NCBI GenBank assembly: GCA_024741835.1
Contig: JAENRP010000178.1
Coordinates: 25,613 to 89,612, forward strand
Reading direction: 5' to 3'
Source of the DNA: Diplocarpon mali
Lineage: Eukaryota; Ascomycota; Leotiomycetes; Helotiales; Drepanopezizaceae
DNA length: 64,000 nucleotides
A program made the translations under genes and the position numbers. Positions 1 to 11,400 of the stretch are shown here, piece by piece. The notes under the pieces are model-generated. The model had not been told where the DNA came from. It searched no databases and saw only the letters and a program-made list of their open reading frames with translations. Position 1 is the first letter of the stretch; each line of letters begins with the position of its first letter.

Positions 1-700
1 TAGAACTATTAAGCAATTACTTTTTAATTAGCTAAAAGGTAGACCTATTTCGATCCACTTTCTACTACCTTTATATAAGAGAAGCCGGTTATTCTAAAGA
101 AACTTTCCTTTAGTTTTAAGCCTAATTCCAATTAGCTACAATCTAAAGAGAGGTCTTAAGATCTGAGTAGTTCTTCTTTATATAGAATAAGATTACCCTT
201 TAGCTTAAAGCAGCTTGCGCCTTAGTTAAGGCCTCTTAAGGGAAGGACTATACTATTATAATTAATTAATTAAACGCCTTTAATATCAAATACTAAAGCA
301 ACTAACTTTTTAACCCTTCGACTAAAAGCAAGGCGATCTTAGTATTATATTAAAAGATATCCGGTTCGCTCCTTAATAAGACTGCTTGCGGTCTAAGCGC
401 TAGAAGTACTACTTAAGTTTCTAGGACGCTAGCCCTAAAGCCGACTACCCCTTTTTACTAAAATACGCTAGCTAAGGCTAGTTCTTTTACTTTACCTCTT
501 AAATAAGCCACCTGCTAGACCTATAGTAAAACTGGTTACTATAAGACTAAGTGCCCTTTTATAAGTAAGATTAATACCTTAGAAGATATAAAAGAAGCTA
601 ATCCGACTCTAGACTTAATTAAGAATAAGGTTAAAATAAAGGAAGATTAGGAAAACAAAGAGGCTTAAGAAAAGACTCTTACTTAAGCTTGCGAAAGTGC
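1..700 (+). pseudogene. A1 gag remnant with degraded CCHC zinc knuckle
   Basis: Capsid/nucleocapsid part of A1. The translation is interrupted by many stops, but at 513-554 a zinc knuckle is visible: C-x-x-[C]-x3-G-[H]-x4-C followed by P. The second Cys and the His have become Tyr (TGT to TAT, CAC to TAC), which are the changes RIP makes. The same stretch is present inverted in A2 near 61640-62185. The N-terminal part lies outside the window. Confidence 0.7.
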
Positions 701-769
701 AACTTATTAAAGCTAGATCTTAACTCTTTAATAAAAGAGAAGTAATTCCTAACCTCTTATACTATTAAT

Positions 770-2260
770 ATAAATGGACTTAAAGTATTATTATTAGCTT
801 TAATAAATACTAAAGCCCTTAGTTACCTATTTTTAAATCGTTCCCTTTTTATATATCTTTTAAAAGCAACCGGCTTTAAAATTCTTCCTCTTCCAGCCTT
901 TATTCCTATTTATAGATTTTAAAATACCATTTGCGCATAAGCTATATATTATATGCGCTTTCATTTAACAATTAATATAAGGCGTATTTACAACTGCCTT
1001 TAGGTTATTCTTAAACTTAGCTAGCATAATACTATTATTAGAGTTAAATAGATGCGCTGATTCCAACTCAAACTTAACCTAAAGGAAAACTGATTTATAT
1101 AGCCTTTATATTATCCCCTATCCCCCCGATTCGTAAAGGAAATCGTCATTCGTCTTTCCCCTTTTAAAGGACTTTAGATCCGATCTAATTATTAAGCTAA
1201 TATTAATTGTAAAGAATAAGAAATAGCTATAGATAAAGCTCGATAGATTAATAGAAGATAGTCTTATATTAATTTAATAGTCTTAGCTAAGCGCAAGATC
1301 CCTATTACTATTACTAGGCTAGCGCTCCTGCCTATAATTAAGCTAGATCTAAGAAAACAGTCTAATATAAATCGACTATATTCTGACCCTATTTGCAAAT
1401 GCCCTAAAGCTGCGGTTCCTATTTGCAAAATCAGCGCTAATGCCTTTTATTATAATATAAAGCGTAAAGAGACTAAGTTCTTTTAAACTAGTATTTATAA
1501 AGTAGATAGGATTTTAAAGGAAAGATATAAACCTAAGAATCCTAATATCGAAAAGCTAATTAACAATCGACTCCTGAAATAGTACCGATCGCTAAGATAA
1601 GCCTTTTTAAAAAGGGATACGGATACCCTCCCTCCCTATCGGTATTACAATTATAAGATATAGCTAGAAGGGCCCTTGCCTAATGCCTATTCGCCCTTCT
1701 ACTATTAATCTACTAAAGAGCTTAAGGTTATAAAGGAGTATTTACTTGAGAATTTAAATAAAGGCTTTATTAAGACAAGTACTAGCCCCTTTGCTTCGCT
1801 AATGCTATTTATAAAGAAGGCCGATAGTAGCCTTTGATTTTGCATAGACTACCGGAAGCTAAACGCACTAACTCGGAAGGACGCTTACCCGATCCTAAGG
1901 ATAGATAAGCTTTTAAGGCGAGTATCCAAAGCCAAGATTTTTATAAAATTAGATATTCGAGCTGCTTTCAATCGAATATAAATGGACCCCGAATTAGAGG
2001 AATATACTACCTTTTAAATAAGGTACGGATCCTATAAATGCAAGGTCCTCTTATTCAGCCTTTGCAATAGACCTAGTACTTACTAGCAGTATATAAATAA
2101 TATTCTTTTAAATTACTTAAATGATTTTTATATAGCATATTTAGACGATATTTTAATTTACTTAAAGAATATTAAAGAGTACTAGGGTCATATCGAAAAG
2201 GTACTAAAATAACTCTTAAAGGCTAGCCTTTAAGCAGATATAAAGAAGTGCAAGTTCTAT
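770..2260 (+). pseudogene. A1 pol remnant, part 1: aspartic protease and reverse transcriptase
   Basis: Around 780-1160 a retropepsin-like stretch reads LINTKALSYLF, a decayed form of the D-T/S-G motif (the catalytic Asp is now Asn). From about 1740 the Ty3/gypsy RT is clear: FIKTSTSPFASLMLFIKKAD, then CIDYRKLNALTRKDAYPI, KLDIRAAFNRI, and the polymerase box YLDD at 2138-2149 with both Asp intact. The RT breaks at the B1 insertion at 2260/2261 and continues at 5228. Many TAA/TAG codons interrupt the frame, so no functional enzyme is made. Confidence 0.9.
2257..2260. repeat. Target-site duplication of B1 (left)
   Basis: CTAT before the left LTR of B1, repeated at 5228-5231. Joining the flanks restores the gypsy RT reading, as seen in the uninterrupted A2 copy near 59935. 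Confidence 0.75.
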
Positions 2261-2508
2261 TGTAGAGACCTGGAAGTGGAGGATCTCGTGACATAGGTCA
2301 TATAGTCAGATGAGGACTAAGAAAGGGGTATATATAGGACTACTATTATACTTAGAGATAGCGCGCAATGCTAACCACCTATTATACCCTTAACTAGTGA
2401 ATTGTCCTAGTTCTTATCTTTAAAGAGCCTGCTTATGGTGCTTCCTTCCTTTTGTCTTTAGTCTTTATATAAGCCTATTCTTAGGTATTATTCCTATACT
2501 CTTTTATA
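2261..2508 (+). repeat. B1 5' LTR
   Basis: 248 bp, begins TGTAGAGACC and ends TTTTATA (probably TTTTACA before RIP). The right copy begins TATAAAGACC. It is followed by a block conserved in all three B elements (TGACCTACGCA...), where the primer-binding site should be; I cannot match it to a tRNA 3' end. Confidence 0.88.
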
Positions 2509-3320
2509 TTAATGACCTACGCAAGGACGATTCCTTTGAGATTTCGTCTTTATATAACTTCTCCTCTTGATTCTCTTAGTTCGCAGATAAAAGATCAACC
2601 CTTCGAAAACCCCTCTTAAAGCTATAATCATTTAATTATTTGGAACTGTCGGTTATCGTTCCTCTATTATCGACTTAGCAATCACTTAGTTATTTGGAAC
2701 TGTCGATTGCCACTCTTTACTATTAATAACTTCAGATTTTCCTATTTCGGCCCCTATTCCGCCTCTCCTACCTTTGATTTAAAAAGCTTAAATTGTCAGC
2801 TTATTAGTACAATTATCGGGTTTCCAGCCTCTTTAATACAAAGAAGTTTGATTAGCCATTATAGCTACTTTAAATAATAGCAGTTTCGAGTATTTATATA
2901 ATACTAAATAAAAGCTCTAATTAGGAGTATCTCCTTAGTTTTTTTAAAAAGCTAAAATAGAGACTTTAGCCGCCCCTACTCTATAGAACTCTATTCTTTG
3001 CTTTGGAAATAACCCTTAGGATATACTGATTTTAAGAACTAATAGGAATTGTCCTATTAGCTAAGATAAATCTTTCTTAGAAACTTTATCTTAGAAATTA
3101 GTCTTTGATTTAATAAACCTTTTCTTACTACTAGTAATTGCAATACCCTTATTTGCTACTTTGCACTTATTAAAGAAGTCTTAGTAAAGTATAAATAAAC
3201 TTTCTATAGAAGCCGGATTTTCACTCTTAGGCTAAGCTTGCGAGTAAGAATATAAAAATGCAATTTTATATAACTTAAGTTCTTTATCTTTCCTTTTAAT
3301 AACTGCACCTACTTTTTTAA
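2509..3320 (+). other. B1 5' untranslated leader
   Basis: No long frame. Aligns with the leaders of B2 (18958-19700) and B3. Holds a palindrome copy at 3222-3246 at the same place as in B2 (19631) and B3 (48802). The equivalent of position 2636 is where copia F2 entered B3. Confidence 0.6.
3222..3246. repeat. 25-bp palindrome copy (B1 leader)
   Basis: CACTC...CGAGTA type ends; homologous in place to 19631 and 48802. Confidence 0.8.
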
Positions 3321-3329
3321 TATTAACAC

Positions 3330-4540
3330 TTGAAAATATTAAAAATATCAATTTTAAACCTCCTTCTAACCCTTTACTTAAATCTTTTTAAGCCCGTCCT
3401 AATCACTTTAAGATTAACTCGGATTCTGAAAATTCTTTAGAATACCTTAAGCCCTATATTCGACCTGGCTCTTCCCCTCCTATTGAAACAAATAAAGCGA
3501 TAATAGCCGCCTTTAAAGCTATTATTAATCATTTTCCCCTTCCTAGTTCCTTTAGCGCTCCTTATTTCACTAGAGCTAATATTATTAATTTCTTTAAATA
3601 ATATAAGGAGACTTATTATAATTTCAGCATTAAATATAATAAGATAATCAATCGACTTCCTTACTATTATAACCAAACTAGCAAAGATATTATCAAATCT
3701 CTACTTAAGTAGAAGCTTCGCAAGTCCTAGGAATTACTTATTAAGGCTCTTAAGTCTAAATTCTAGGAATTTGATAAACAGCAGATTCGCAATACTCTAG
3801 CCTTTCTAAAGGAGTTTATTCTTATTACTTATACTCTTAAGGAACTTAAAAACTACTATTAGACCTTTACTTAAGTATCGAATACCTTAATCAATCAGAA
3901 GATTCTTAGTAAAGTTGAAAGAGGATACCTTTTCTTACTTGAATTACCTATTAGCCTTTAAAATAAGATTATTAAGCATTTTAAAATTAATAAGCGTAAT
4001 CCTATAATATATGCTTAATTCGAAGACTTTTCGACCTTCGCCTTGAAATTAGACCTTAGCGAAAAGACTATTAAGGTAATAGAAAAGGAGAAAGAACTTA
4101 CCTCCTCCTTTATTAAAGATTTTAAAAGCCTAGTATAAGAACATTCGAAGGCTCTAGAGGTTATTAAAGAAGTAAAGAGAAATCTAATAGTAATTCCCTT
4201 TACTTATAGTCCTAGCTTAAGAGTGAAATCTGCCTTAAAAATCAAGGAACTCAAAACCTAGTTTTCTAAACTCTATATCTAATATTTAAAAACCTTAATC
4301 GAAGGCCTTCTTTAGGAAACTTATCGCGCCCTTTAGTTTAGTAATTAATAGGCTTTAGAAGGCAAAAACCAGTACGCGAACTTTAAATACCTAAATCCAG
4401 CTTCCCTTAAGTTAAATAAGCGAGTTGCTACCTTAAAGAGGCTTAATAATCGAATATAGCTATACTAAAGAAATTCCTAAATTATCAATCGAATTTTATA
4501 TAAAGCTTGGATTTTCTTTAGTAAGGACGCCTCTTAAGTT
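3330..4540 (+). pseudogene. B1 gag-like gene, RIP-degraded
   Basis: One frame runs with few indels, broken by TAA/TAG. Recognisable blocks shared with B2 and B3 are NHFKINSDSE, AIIAAFKAI, HFPLPSS, ANIINFFK, KDIIKSLLK, AFLKEFIL, LSKVERG and NKIIKHFKI. The late part is Lys/Glu rich (EKEKELTSSF, VIKEVKRNL) and could be helical. The frame ends before the Cys-rich segment that B2 has, so this Gag lacks a nucleocapsid zinc motif. A palindrome copy at 4202-4226 is translated in frame (TYSPSLRV). Structural (capsid) role is inferred from position and from the B2 arrangement; I do not recognise the exact family. Confidence 0.72.
4202..4226. repeat. 25-bp palindrome copy (B1 gag, in frame)
   Basis: Translated TYSPSLRV; same codon position as 20639 and 47811. 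Confidence 0.8.
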
Positions 4541-4631
4541 GGTTAAGGCATATATACTTAAGATTACTTGAAATTGTCTTTGAATTTTCTTTGAAATTGC
4601 GAATTAATAGCTTTAACAACTTTAAGCTTTT

Positions 4632-4656
4632 GACTTATAGTCCTAGCTTAGGAGTC
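4632..4656. repeat. 25-bp palindrome copy (B1 3' region)
   Basis: GACTT...GGAGTC; homologous in place to 33961 and 47380. Confidence 0.8.
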
Positions 4657-4760
4657 GCATTATTAAAGGAGGAAAAGGAGTTTTTATCATTTTTACTCAT
4701 TTACTACCGTACCTCCCTCCTTCCCCTTCCCTCTCTTTCTTTATATATTTCTTTAAAATC

Positions 4761-4785
4761 CACTTGCGGGCCCGACTTGCGAGTT
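4761..4785. repeat. 25-bp palindrome copy next to gap
   Basis: CACTTGCGGG...GCGAGTT; absent from the same place in B3. Confidence 0.85.
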
Positions 4786-4838
4786 NNNNNNNNNNNNNNN
4801 NNNNNNNNNNNNNNNNNNNNNNNNNNNNNNNNNNNNNN
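4786..4838. other. Assembly gap (53 N)
   Basis: Starts at the base after a 25-bp palindrome copy (4761-4785). The homologous place in B3 is continuous and lacks this copy. Confidence 0.99.
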
Positions 4839-4979
4839 TCCCTACCTTTACGACTTTAAGTACTAACCTTACTTGCACTTATTATTTTTACAAATAGGGA
4901 TTGGTATTCTCAACTTACAAAAGTCTTATATTCTTTACTAATAGTAGCAAAGGCTATTATTTAAATTAGTTAAGGTATA

Positions 4980-5227
4980 TATAAAGACCTAGAAGTAGAG
5001 GATCTTATAATATAAGTTATATAGTTAGATAAGGATTAAGAAAGGGGTATATATAGGATTACTATTATATTTAAAGATAGCACGTAATACTAACTACCTA
5101 TTATACCCTTAATTAGTGAATTGTCCTAGTTCTTATCTTTAAAGAGCCCGCTTATAGTACTTCCTTCCTTTTGTCTTTGGTCTTCACGTAGGCCTATTCT
5201 TAGGTGTTATTCCTGCACTCTTTTATA
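4980..5227 (+). repeat. B1 3' LTR
   Basis: 248 bp, same length as the left LTR; differences seen are mainly C/T and G/A. Followed by TSD CTAT (5228-5231). Confidence 0.88.
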
Positions 5228-7690
5228 CTATATTACTTAAACTCAATATCTCAAATATATTCTAATAATAACCAGGATTGAACTAGACCTTAAAAAGGTC
5301 GAACTACTGCGCAATTAGAAGTATTTAAAAACTATTATTAAAGTAAAGTCCTACTTAGGATTTTGCAAGTTCTATTAACAATTTATTTACAACTTTAGGC
5401 TAATCGCCAAACCCCTCTCTATTTTAACCCAACCGATAGTACCCTAGGATTAGACAGAAGAGTGCTAAATCGCTTTTAAAAAGCTTTATAAGCAGTTGCT
5501 CTCAATTTAGCGAATTTACCATTTTAACCCCGACTTACCTATAAAACTGGAAACTGATACTTTTAATAGCGTTGTCGCCAGAGTACTTTCTTAGCAATAC
5601 TCTAATAAGCAATAGTACCCAATTGGCTTCTATTCGCATATACTCTCTAGCTATAAACCTAATTAGGAAATATATAATAAGGAACTCTTTACTATTATTA
5701 AATCCTATTATAAATAGAGACTTGAGCTTATATCACTTAAAGAGCGAGTTGATATTTACTTAAATTACTACTCCCTTAAGTACTTCATAACTACTAAGGT
5801 TCTAATTGCAAAATAGTACTAATAGATAGAATTTCTATTTGACTTTAATTTTCAAATCGTATACACTCTTAGCAAAGACAACCGGAAGGCTAATATTCTT
5901 AGCCGCTAAGAGTAGGATATGCCAGTTTATAAATAAGCGAAGCTAGATAGCCAATCTTAAGTTCTGATTTCCCTTGCTTAATTAGACCCTTAAATTAATA
6001 CTAAACTTGCTAATAAATTTCTTGCTAAATCTGCTAAAGGTACCCTCGCCCTAATATCAACCGATACTCCTAATTCGACCCCGAATTGACCTAAGAATTC
6101 CTTTGATTTAATTAAGAAGTTTTATTAAGATAATTGCAAATCCTTTTAAGAGATTCGCGCTAACCTTCTTAAAAACTACTCTTTAAAAGATAGATTACTT
6201 TACTTTAAAGAGCGTCTTTGCATACGCTATAATACTCCCTTATACACTTATCTAATTCAAGAAGCTTATAACCAACCTTTAAGCGCGCACCCTAGTAGCT
6301 TAAAGACCTATTAGCTACTTGCTCTTAAGTACTATTAGGTTAGGATAGGTTCAAACTGCAAAAGATTTATTATAAACTATAGACCTTATTAATTCTCGCA
6401 TTTGAAGATAATTAAATAATAAGGCCTCTTATAGCCCTTCCCTATTCCTAACTATCTTATATAGCACTTATATATAGATTTTAAGGATTTCCCTTTTAAT
6501 AAGCACAGTTTTAATCGAATCCTGGTTTTTATAGATTAACTTAGTAAGAGTGCTATTACAATTTCTTATTAAAAAGATATTAACGCTTAAGGAATTATCC
6601 AATTATTTATTTAATAGATTTATCGATTCGGCCATACTTTAAAGACGATTATCTCAGACCGAGGCCTTTAATTCGTCTCCTTATTTTAAAGAGAGTTCTG
6701 CTATATTATTAGTATTAAGATTAAACTCTCTATAGCGTACTATAAGGAGACTAATAGCTAAATAGAGATTATAAATAAGTATATTAATTTAAGGCTACGG
6801 CCTTTTATTAATTACTATTAAAATAATTAAAGTAAACTGATTCTATTAATAGATTATGCGCAATCGACTCTCCTTTATACTTTAATTAGTATAACCTTAT
6901 ATTAGCTTAAGTATAGAGTTGCGCCTTAGATAAGTTAGGACTAGATCTCTTTAAAACCGTCTAGCCTATAAGAGAGATTGAATTAAGCAAAGGCTAGACT
7001 AATAGTAGAAAGGATACACTTAGCCTAAGAAGTAGCAAAAGGCAATATAGAATGCGCTTAAGAGAAAATGCGTAAGTCTACAAATTAATACTAAAGGGAG
7101 ATTGATTAGAAACCTAAAGATATAGTCTACCTTTTAATAAAAAATCTTAAGAACTACTACCTTAATAGGAAACTGGCTAATTAATAGGATAGTCCTTTTA
7201 AGGTTTTTAAAAAGGTAGGCAATTTATATTAAATTAAGCTGCTTATAGATTTTATAATATATAATATCTTTATACTAAAGCTACTATTTAAAGATCCGCA
7301 GAACCCTTTACCAAGTTAGAAATAACCTTAGCTTATTATAGAAAAGATCGCTAAGTAAGAAGAGTATAAAGTATCTAAGATATTAAGTATACGCCTATTT
7401 TAAGGAAAACTAAAGTACTAAGTCAAATGGACTAATTATAACCCTAATTCAAATTAGTATTGCACTTTAAATTTCGCAAGGTCTTTATATAAGATTTGCG
7501 ACTTTTATTAGGCCAATCCTATAAAGCTAGGACCACTTTAAAACTTATAAGCTTAGCTAAAGGCTTAAGAAAGTAGTATAGATAATTATAATTACTTAGA
7601 AGATAATAGGCCAGATGTAAAATAGGTTGGTAAATAAATTTAAAAATATAAAAAAAAAAAAAAAAGAAGAAAAATAATAAAAAATAGAAA
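5228..7690 (+). pseudogene. A1 pol remnant, part 2: RT end, RNase H, integrase, chromodomain-like tail
   Basis: After B1 the RT/RNase H connection reads YLGFCKFY, then LIAKPLSILTQ. RNase H is seen at about 5520-5860 (KLETDTFNSVVARVLS). The integrase has a decayed HHCC region at about 6180-6370 and a catalytic core with the first Asp (YIDFKDFPF), the second Asp in ISDRGLQFVS near 6656, and a Glu in NSQIEII-type context near 6760 (Q stands for a TAA). The C-terminus near 7345-7510 (EEYKVSKILSIRLF, KLKYQVKWTNYNP) is chromodomain-like, placing A among chromoviruses. The frame is broken throughout by TAA/TAG. Confidence 0.9.
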
Positions 7691-8524
7691 AATAATAACA
7701 CTAGGCCTATTGCCCCCTTCCCTTATAACTCTTCTAACCCCTCTTCCTCTACGCTTAAGGAGATAAGCTCCAACTCTATTCTAAAGCTAGAGCTCGCCTC
7801 TTATTTACGCCCTCGCTTAGAACGACCCTAACCTCCTCTTACCGCCGCTAGCACCGCCCTACTAGCCGCTGCGCCTAATGCTACCCTTGCTACTATAAGC
7901 CCCCCTTTCCCTACAAGAGACTCTACTACTATAGCAGTCCGCTCTATTAATATAGCAATAGACCTTAAAAGGCCTAGCATAGTTCGGCTAGATTACTCTA
8001 ACCTTACTAACTAAGACTTAATAAGGTTGCTACGCTTTTATTAAAAAGTTAGCAATCGATTTAATACTAATTCGGATTGAACTTATAATAACTGTCGCCT
8101 AGACCCCCTTTAGCTAGCTTGCTATAGCCTTAGCTATAGAGTAGAGCTCCGCAAGGCTAGTATACTCTAGTTAGAAGCAGCTAGTCAGAGCCTTTGCGCT
8201 AGCTACTAGTAGGAGGTTGATAAGAATCTAGGCGCGCTAGACCGCCTCTTAATAAAGCATCTCGCAGTTCCTTACTAAAACCGCCTGCGCATTATTATTA
8301 TTACTACTATCGTCCTCCTCTTACTACTAGGCAGCCTCCTCCTACTACTCCTTAAGGGCTGCGGATAGCGCTGCAAACTCCTTCTTAATATAAAAGGGAA
8401 ACTATAAATAAGTATTAGCGTAAATAGAACTTTAGAATCGATTTAAGGTACTTATAAGGATATACTCCGCCTTCTACTCCTAGTACTAGTAGCACTTTTT
8501 ACTACGTTTCGACTTAAACTCGCA

Positions 8525-8548
8525 CTTATGCGCAATATTGCGCATAAG
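8525..8548. repeat. Perfect 24-bp palindrome
   Basis: CTTATGCGCAAT followed by its exact reverse complement. No second copy of this part of the A family is in the window, so conservation cannot be judged. Confidence 0.9.
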
Positions 8549-8934
8549 GCATTGCACGTACTAGTAATAATAAACGCAGTAGGCTACTACAAAGGCGCCT
8601 AACGGCAAAGGGATTAGCACTATATATATTAGATGCGATTCGACCCTAGACTAAGGTAAACTTACTTATAGTAGTTAGTAGTAGTAGTAGAATTATTTCT
8701 ACTACTATATATTAGCCCTGCGCTATAGTACTAGGAGTAGGAAACCTATATAATAGTATATAGTTATTGTACTAAGGAAGGAAGATCTTATAAAAGGAAA
8801 AACAAATTTAAGTATATAATGCAACTTACGCTAAACTAAATATAGAATAGTACCGTTCGCATAACAATATGCTAAGTATATTACTATATAAAATTTATTA
8901 TAACCTACTAATACTTATAGGCAAGCGTTCTCAA

Positions 8935-8947
8935 AGGGGGGGGGTAA
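8935..8947 (+). promoter_or_regulatory. A1 polypurine tract
   Basis: AAAGGGGGGGGG-type run directly upstream of the 3' LTR, the expected plus-strand primer position. Confidence 0.75.
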
Positions 8948-9253
8948 TATAACAGCTGCACCCCTAGCTAGTGCAATTACCTAAGAGTATGGCATTTAAG
9001 GTTTTGCAATCTCGATTTAATATAAGATTATTCTAAATCGACCCTAATAGTATAAAAGGATATTCTTATATAATATTATATAAACGGGCAAAGAGCTTAG
9101 AGCTACTTATATATATAAGGGAGAAGGGCTCTCTTATAAGGAGGGCTCTTTAACTTCTTCGTTTCCTTCGTATTAGACCTATAGAATACGCCTTTTGCAC
9201 TACTTCTTGCTCCTATACTTGATCTCGCATTTCGGTGGTTCTGTGTCGTTACA
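8948..9253 (+). repeat. A1 3' LTR
   Basis: About 306 bp, begins TATAACAGC (TG to TA by RIP) and ends GTCGTTACA. Matches the inverted LTR of A2 at 63142-63457. The sequence right of 9253 is A2 integrase, so the boundary is sharp. Confidence 0.88.
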
Positions 9254-9806
9254 GCTATTAGCCTAGCCTCTGCTTGGTTCAATCTCTTTTGCAAGCTGAA
9301 CGGTTTTAAAGAGATCTAGTCCTAACTTATCTAAGGCGCAACTCTATACTTAAGCTAATATAGGGTTATACCAATTGAAGCGTAAGGGAGAGTCGATTGC
9401 GCACGATTTATCAATGGAATTAGTTCACTCTAATTATCTTAATAGTAATTAATAAAAGGCTATAGCCTTAAATTAATATACTTATTTATGATCTCTATTT
9501 GGCTATCGGTCTCCTTATAGTACGCTATAAAGAGTTTAATCTTAATACTAATAATATAGTAGAACTCTTTCTAAAATAAGGAGATGAGTTGGAGGCCTTG
9601 GTTTAAGATAATTATATCTAAAGTATAGCCGAATCGATATATCTATTAAACGAATAATCGGGCAGTTCCTTAAGCGTTAATATCTTTTTAATAAGGGATT
9701 GATATAGTGCTTTTACTAAGCCGGTTTATAAAAACCAGGATTCGATCAAAACCGTGCTTATTAAAAGGGAAATCCTTAAAATCTATATATAAGTGCTATA
9801 TAGGAT
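9254..9806 (-). pseudogene. A2 integrase core fragment
   Basis: Reverse complement of A1 about 6470-7010: integrase catalytic core and following segment, decayed by stops. It ends at the F1 insertion (TSD AGTTA, 9807-9811). The short open frame 9103-9294 (- strand) spans the A1 LTR/A2 junction and is not a gene. Confidence 0.85.
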
Positions 9807-9811
9807 AGTTA
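9807..9811. repeat. Target-site duplication of F1 (left)
   Basis: AGTTA, repeated at 17408-17412. Removing F1 plus one copy restores the A-family sequence. Confidence 0.9.
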
Positions 9812-10009
9812 TGTCGTGCAGAATGGGCGGAGTCTCTACTTATTCTGGAGACCCTCTATATGACTCCTGCTGAGTTATAGACTCTCCCTTTTCTTTCCGA
9901 AGTCTCCTTACCATATATATACTAAAGAATAATATAATAAATCATCTTTATCTATATTAGCGAGCCTTTTAAGCGACCTAATAAAGGCCCTCTAGCTGAC
10001 CGCACTATA
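9812..10009 (+). repeat. F1 5' LTR
   Basis: 198 bp, begins TGTCGTGCAGAAT, ends GACCGCACTATA. The right LTR starts TATTGTATAGAAT: most changes are TG to TA or CA to TA. Confidence 0.93.
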
Positions 10010-10180
10010 GTTATAAGCCCTATAAGCACTTTAATATGCTTTCTCTTTGCATGCAACTAGCTAAAGGGCCTTTTAAGCTCCTGACCGACTTTTCGAGTAT
10101 TTATAACGACTTAAAGGACCTTTATTTTTAATTAATAAATCTCTATTTTCCAATCGAACCTCATTTGCAAATTTCATTTA
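10010..10180 (+). other. F1 leader / putative primer-binding region
   Basis: Starts GTTATAAGCCCTATAAGCAC directly after the LTR. This is where the primer tRNA would pair; I cannot name the tRNA. No coding frame. Confidence 0.5.
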
Positions 10181-10189
10181 TATACCTAA

Positions 10190-11400
10190 CCTTTTCACTA
10201 GACTCTATTTAATATATCTAACTCTTTAAGCATCTCTAAGCCTCGCCTTAATACCTCTGCCTCTTAGGTAAAGTAGTTTAGTAAATATATATTCTTTGCT
10301 AAGCTCTATAATATTACCATTTTTGCCGATCTGAGACTCCTATTTAAGTTAATTATAAAGACCGAGCCTTAAGCTCCCTCTATATAGGAGCTTAAGGAAT
10401 TAGAAACAGCTAACCTCTGTGTAGTATACGCGAGGTCGTATGAAGAGTATGCAGCAACTCTATCCGAATAGATTTACGCCCGCTTTCCCCTAGGAGACCT
10501 GTTAAAGGCTCCTCTTTTATAGGCTTTATATAAGGATATTAAGGATGAGTATGAAATCCTAATAAAAGAGTACTATATATGTAAAGAAACTTAAAAGACC
10601 TAATGCAAACACTATAAGCTACTACTCAAATAGGTCTCTAAGACTGTCGATAGAACGCTCCTAGCTTCTGCGATAGCTTAAGTATAAATCTAAGCTAAGA
10701 AGTTCTCCTTCTTAATACCTAATAGAGATACTCCTATAAGTGGAACTACTGCTAATAACCTGTATGCTAATTTAATAAACTAGCAACTCTCACTTTAAGG
10801 CCTAGTATCTATTTTAAAGCGTGATATTGCGCCTTCTAATAAGGCTATTCAGTCTTAAATAAGGCTCTAATACCGCAAAGTACTATGCTAAGGCAAAACT
10901 AAGAGAACTAATACTTAGTAGTAAATCTAGGAGTGGCAGGAGGTATACCGCTTAGCAGAATAATATAATCTCCTTAAGATTAAAGGGAGATTAAGAGTTA
11001 TTGATTTTTTAAATTCAATTGTAGTAAAGATTAATCTAAGTTAGGCGACTTGCTTAAAGGAGGAAATTATTACTAATAAGCAGATAGGAACCCTATGTAA
11101 GCATGACCTAATGCAGCTAAGCCGCGCCTTAGTAGGCATTAAATCTAATAGAGCAATTGATAATAAAAGGCTAGCAGTTTTTACTACTTAAGAGTCTCTC
11201 TTAAATGCTAAAACCCTTTCGCAAGCTCTAGCAAGCAGCTCCTGAAATCGCTCTATAAGCTCTAGAAGGGAGATCAGGCCTAAGTGCCCTTATAAAGGCT
11301 TTAAAAATCACTATTAGAAGCCCTAGGACTATTAGAAACTATTATATACTATAGATAGGCGCAAGGAAAATATAAAGGTTCTCCCCTTATAAGAGGAGGT
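10190..11400 (+). pseudogene. F1 copia gag remnant
   Basis: Gag part of the polyprotein. Visible blocks are PRLNTSAS, FAKLYNITIFADL, EEYAATLSE, DIKDEYEILIKEYY and LLASAIA. Near 11280-11340 a decayed nucleocapsid zinc knuckle reads CPYKGFKNHYQKP. Joined in one frame to the protease, as in other single-ORF copia elements. Interrupted by TAA/TAG. Confidence 0.82.

Larger units (their letters stand above)
4541..4979 (+). other. B1 3' untranslated region with pyrimidine tract and assembly gap
   Basis: Between gag and the right LTR. Holds palindrome copies at 4632-4656 and 4761-4785, a C/T tract at about 4711-4740, and the N gap. The short open frame 4591-4866 runs through the Ns and is not credible. 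Confidence 0.6.
2261..5227 (+). mobile_element. Element B1: short gag-only LTR retroelement (non-autonomous)
   Basis: Two 248-bp LTRs (2261-2508 and 4980-5227) flank about 2.5 kb that encodes only a gag-like protein; no RT, RNase H or integrase is seen. LTR and gag are related to those of the giant element B2 (18711-34503), and B3 (46910-57367) is a second short copy. It is best read as an internal-deletion derivative that depends on another element for enzymes. TSD CTAT. It carries four copies of the 25-bp palindrome (3222, 4202, 4632, 4761) and an assembly gap at 4786-4838. Confidence 0.88.
7700..8947 (+). other. A1 region between pol and 3' LTR, unassigned
   Basis: About 1.25 kb. The first half has coding-like, GC-richer composition (Ala/Leu/Pro-rich in frame, e.g. 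around 7800-7900), but no family I know. It contains a perfect 24-bp palindrome at 8525-8548 and short TAG/TAC runs near 8670-8710. A poly-A stretch lies just before it at about 7650-7665. A small post-pol gene is possible but not shown. Confidence 0.45.
1..9253 (+). mobile_element. Element A1: Ty3/gypsy chromovirus-like retrotransposon, 5' end outside window, split by B1
   Basis: Gag, protease, RT, RNase H, integrase and a chromodomain-like tail follow each other in the Ty3/gypsy order, ending in a polypurine tract and a 306-bp 3' LTR. The 5' LTR and start of gag lie left of the window. B1 (2261-5227) interrupts the RT/RNase H connection; the reading resumes immediately after it. To the right of its LTR the sequence is an inverted copy of the same family (A2), so A1 appears to have inserted into A2 in opposite orientation. 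All frames are riddled with TAA/TAG, consistent with RIP. Confidence 0.9.

Noticed and set aside
4591..4866. Open frame of 91 codons on the + strand
   Set aside because: It runs through the N gap and non-coding 3' sequence of B1.
7519..7701. Phe/Leu-rich minus-strand frame
   Set aside because: Shadow of the poly-A stretch at the end of A1 integrase.
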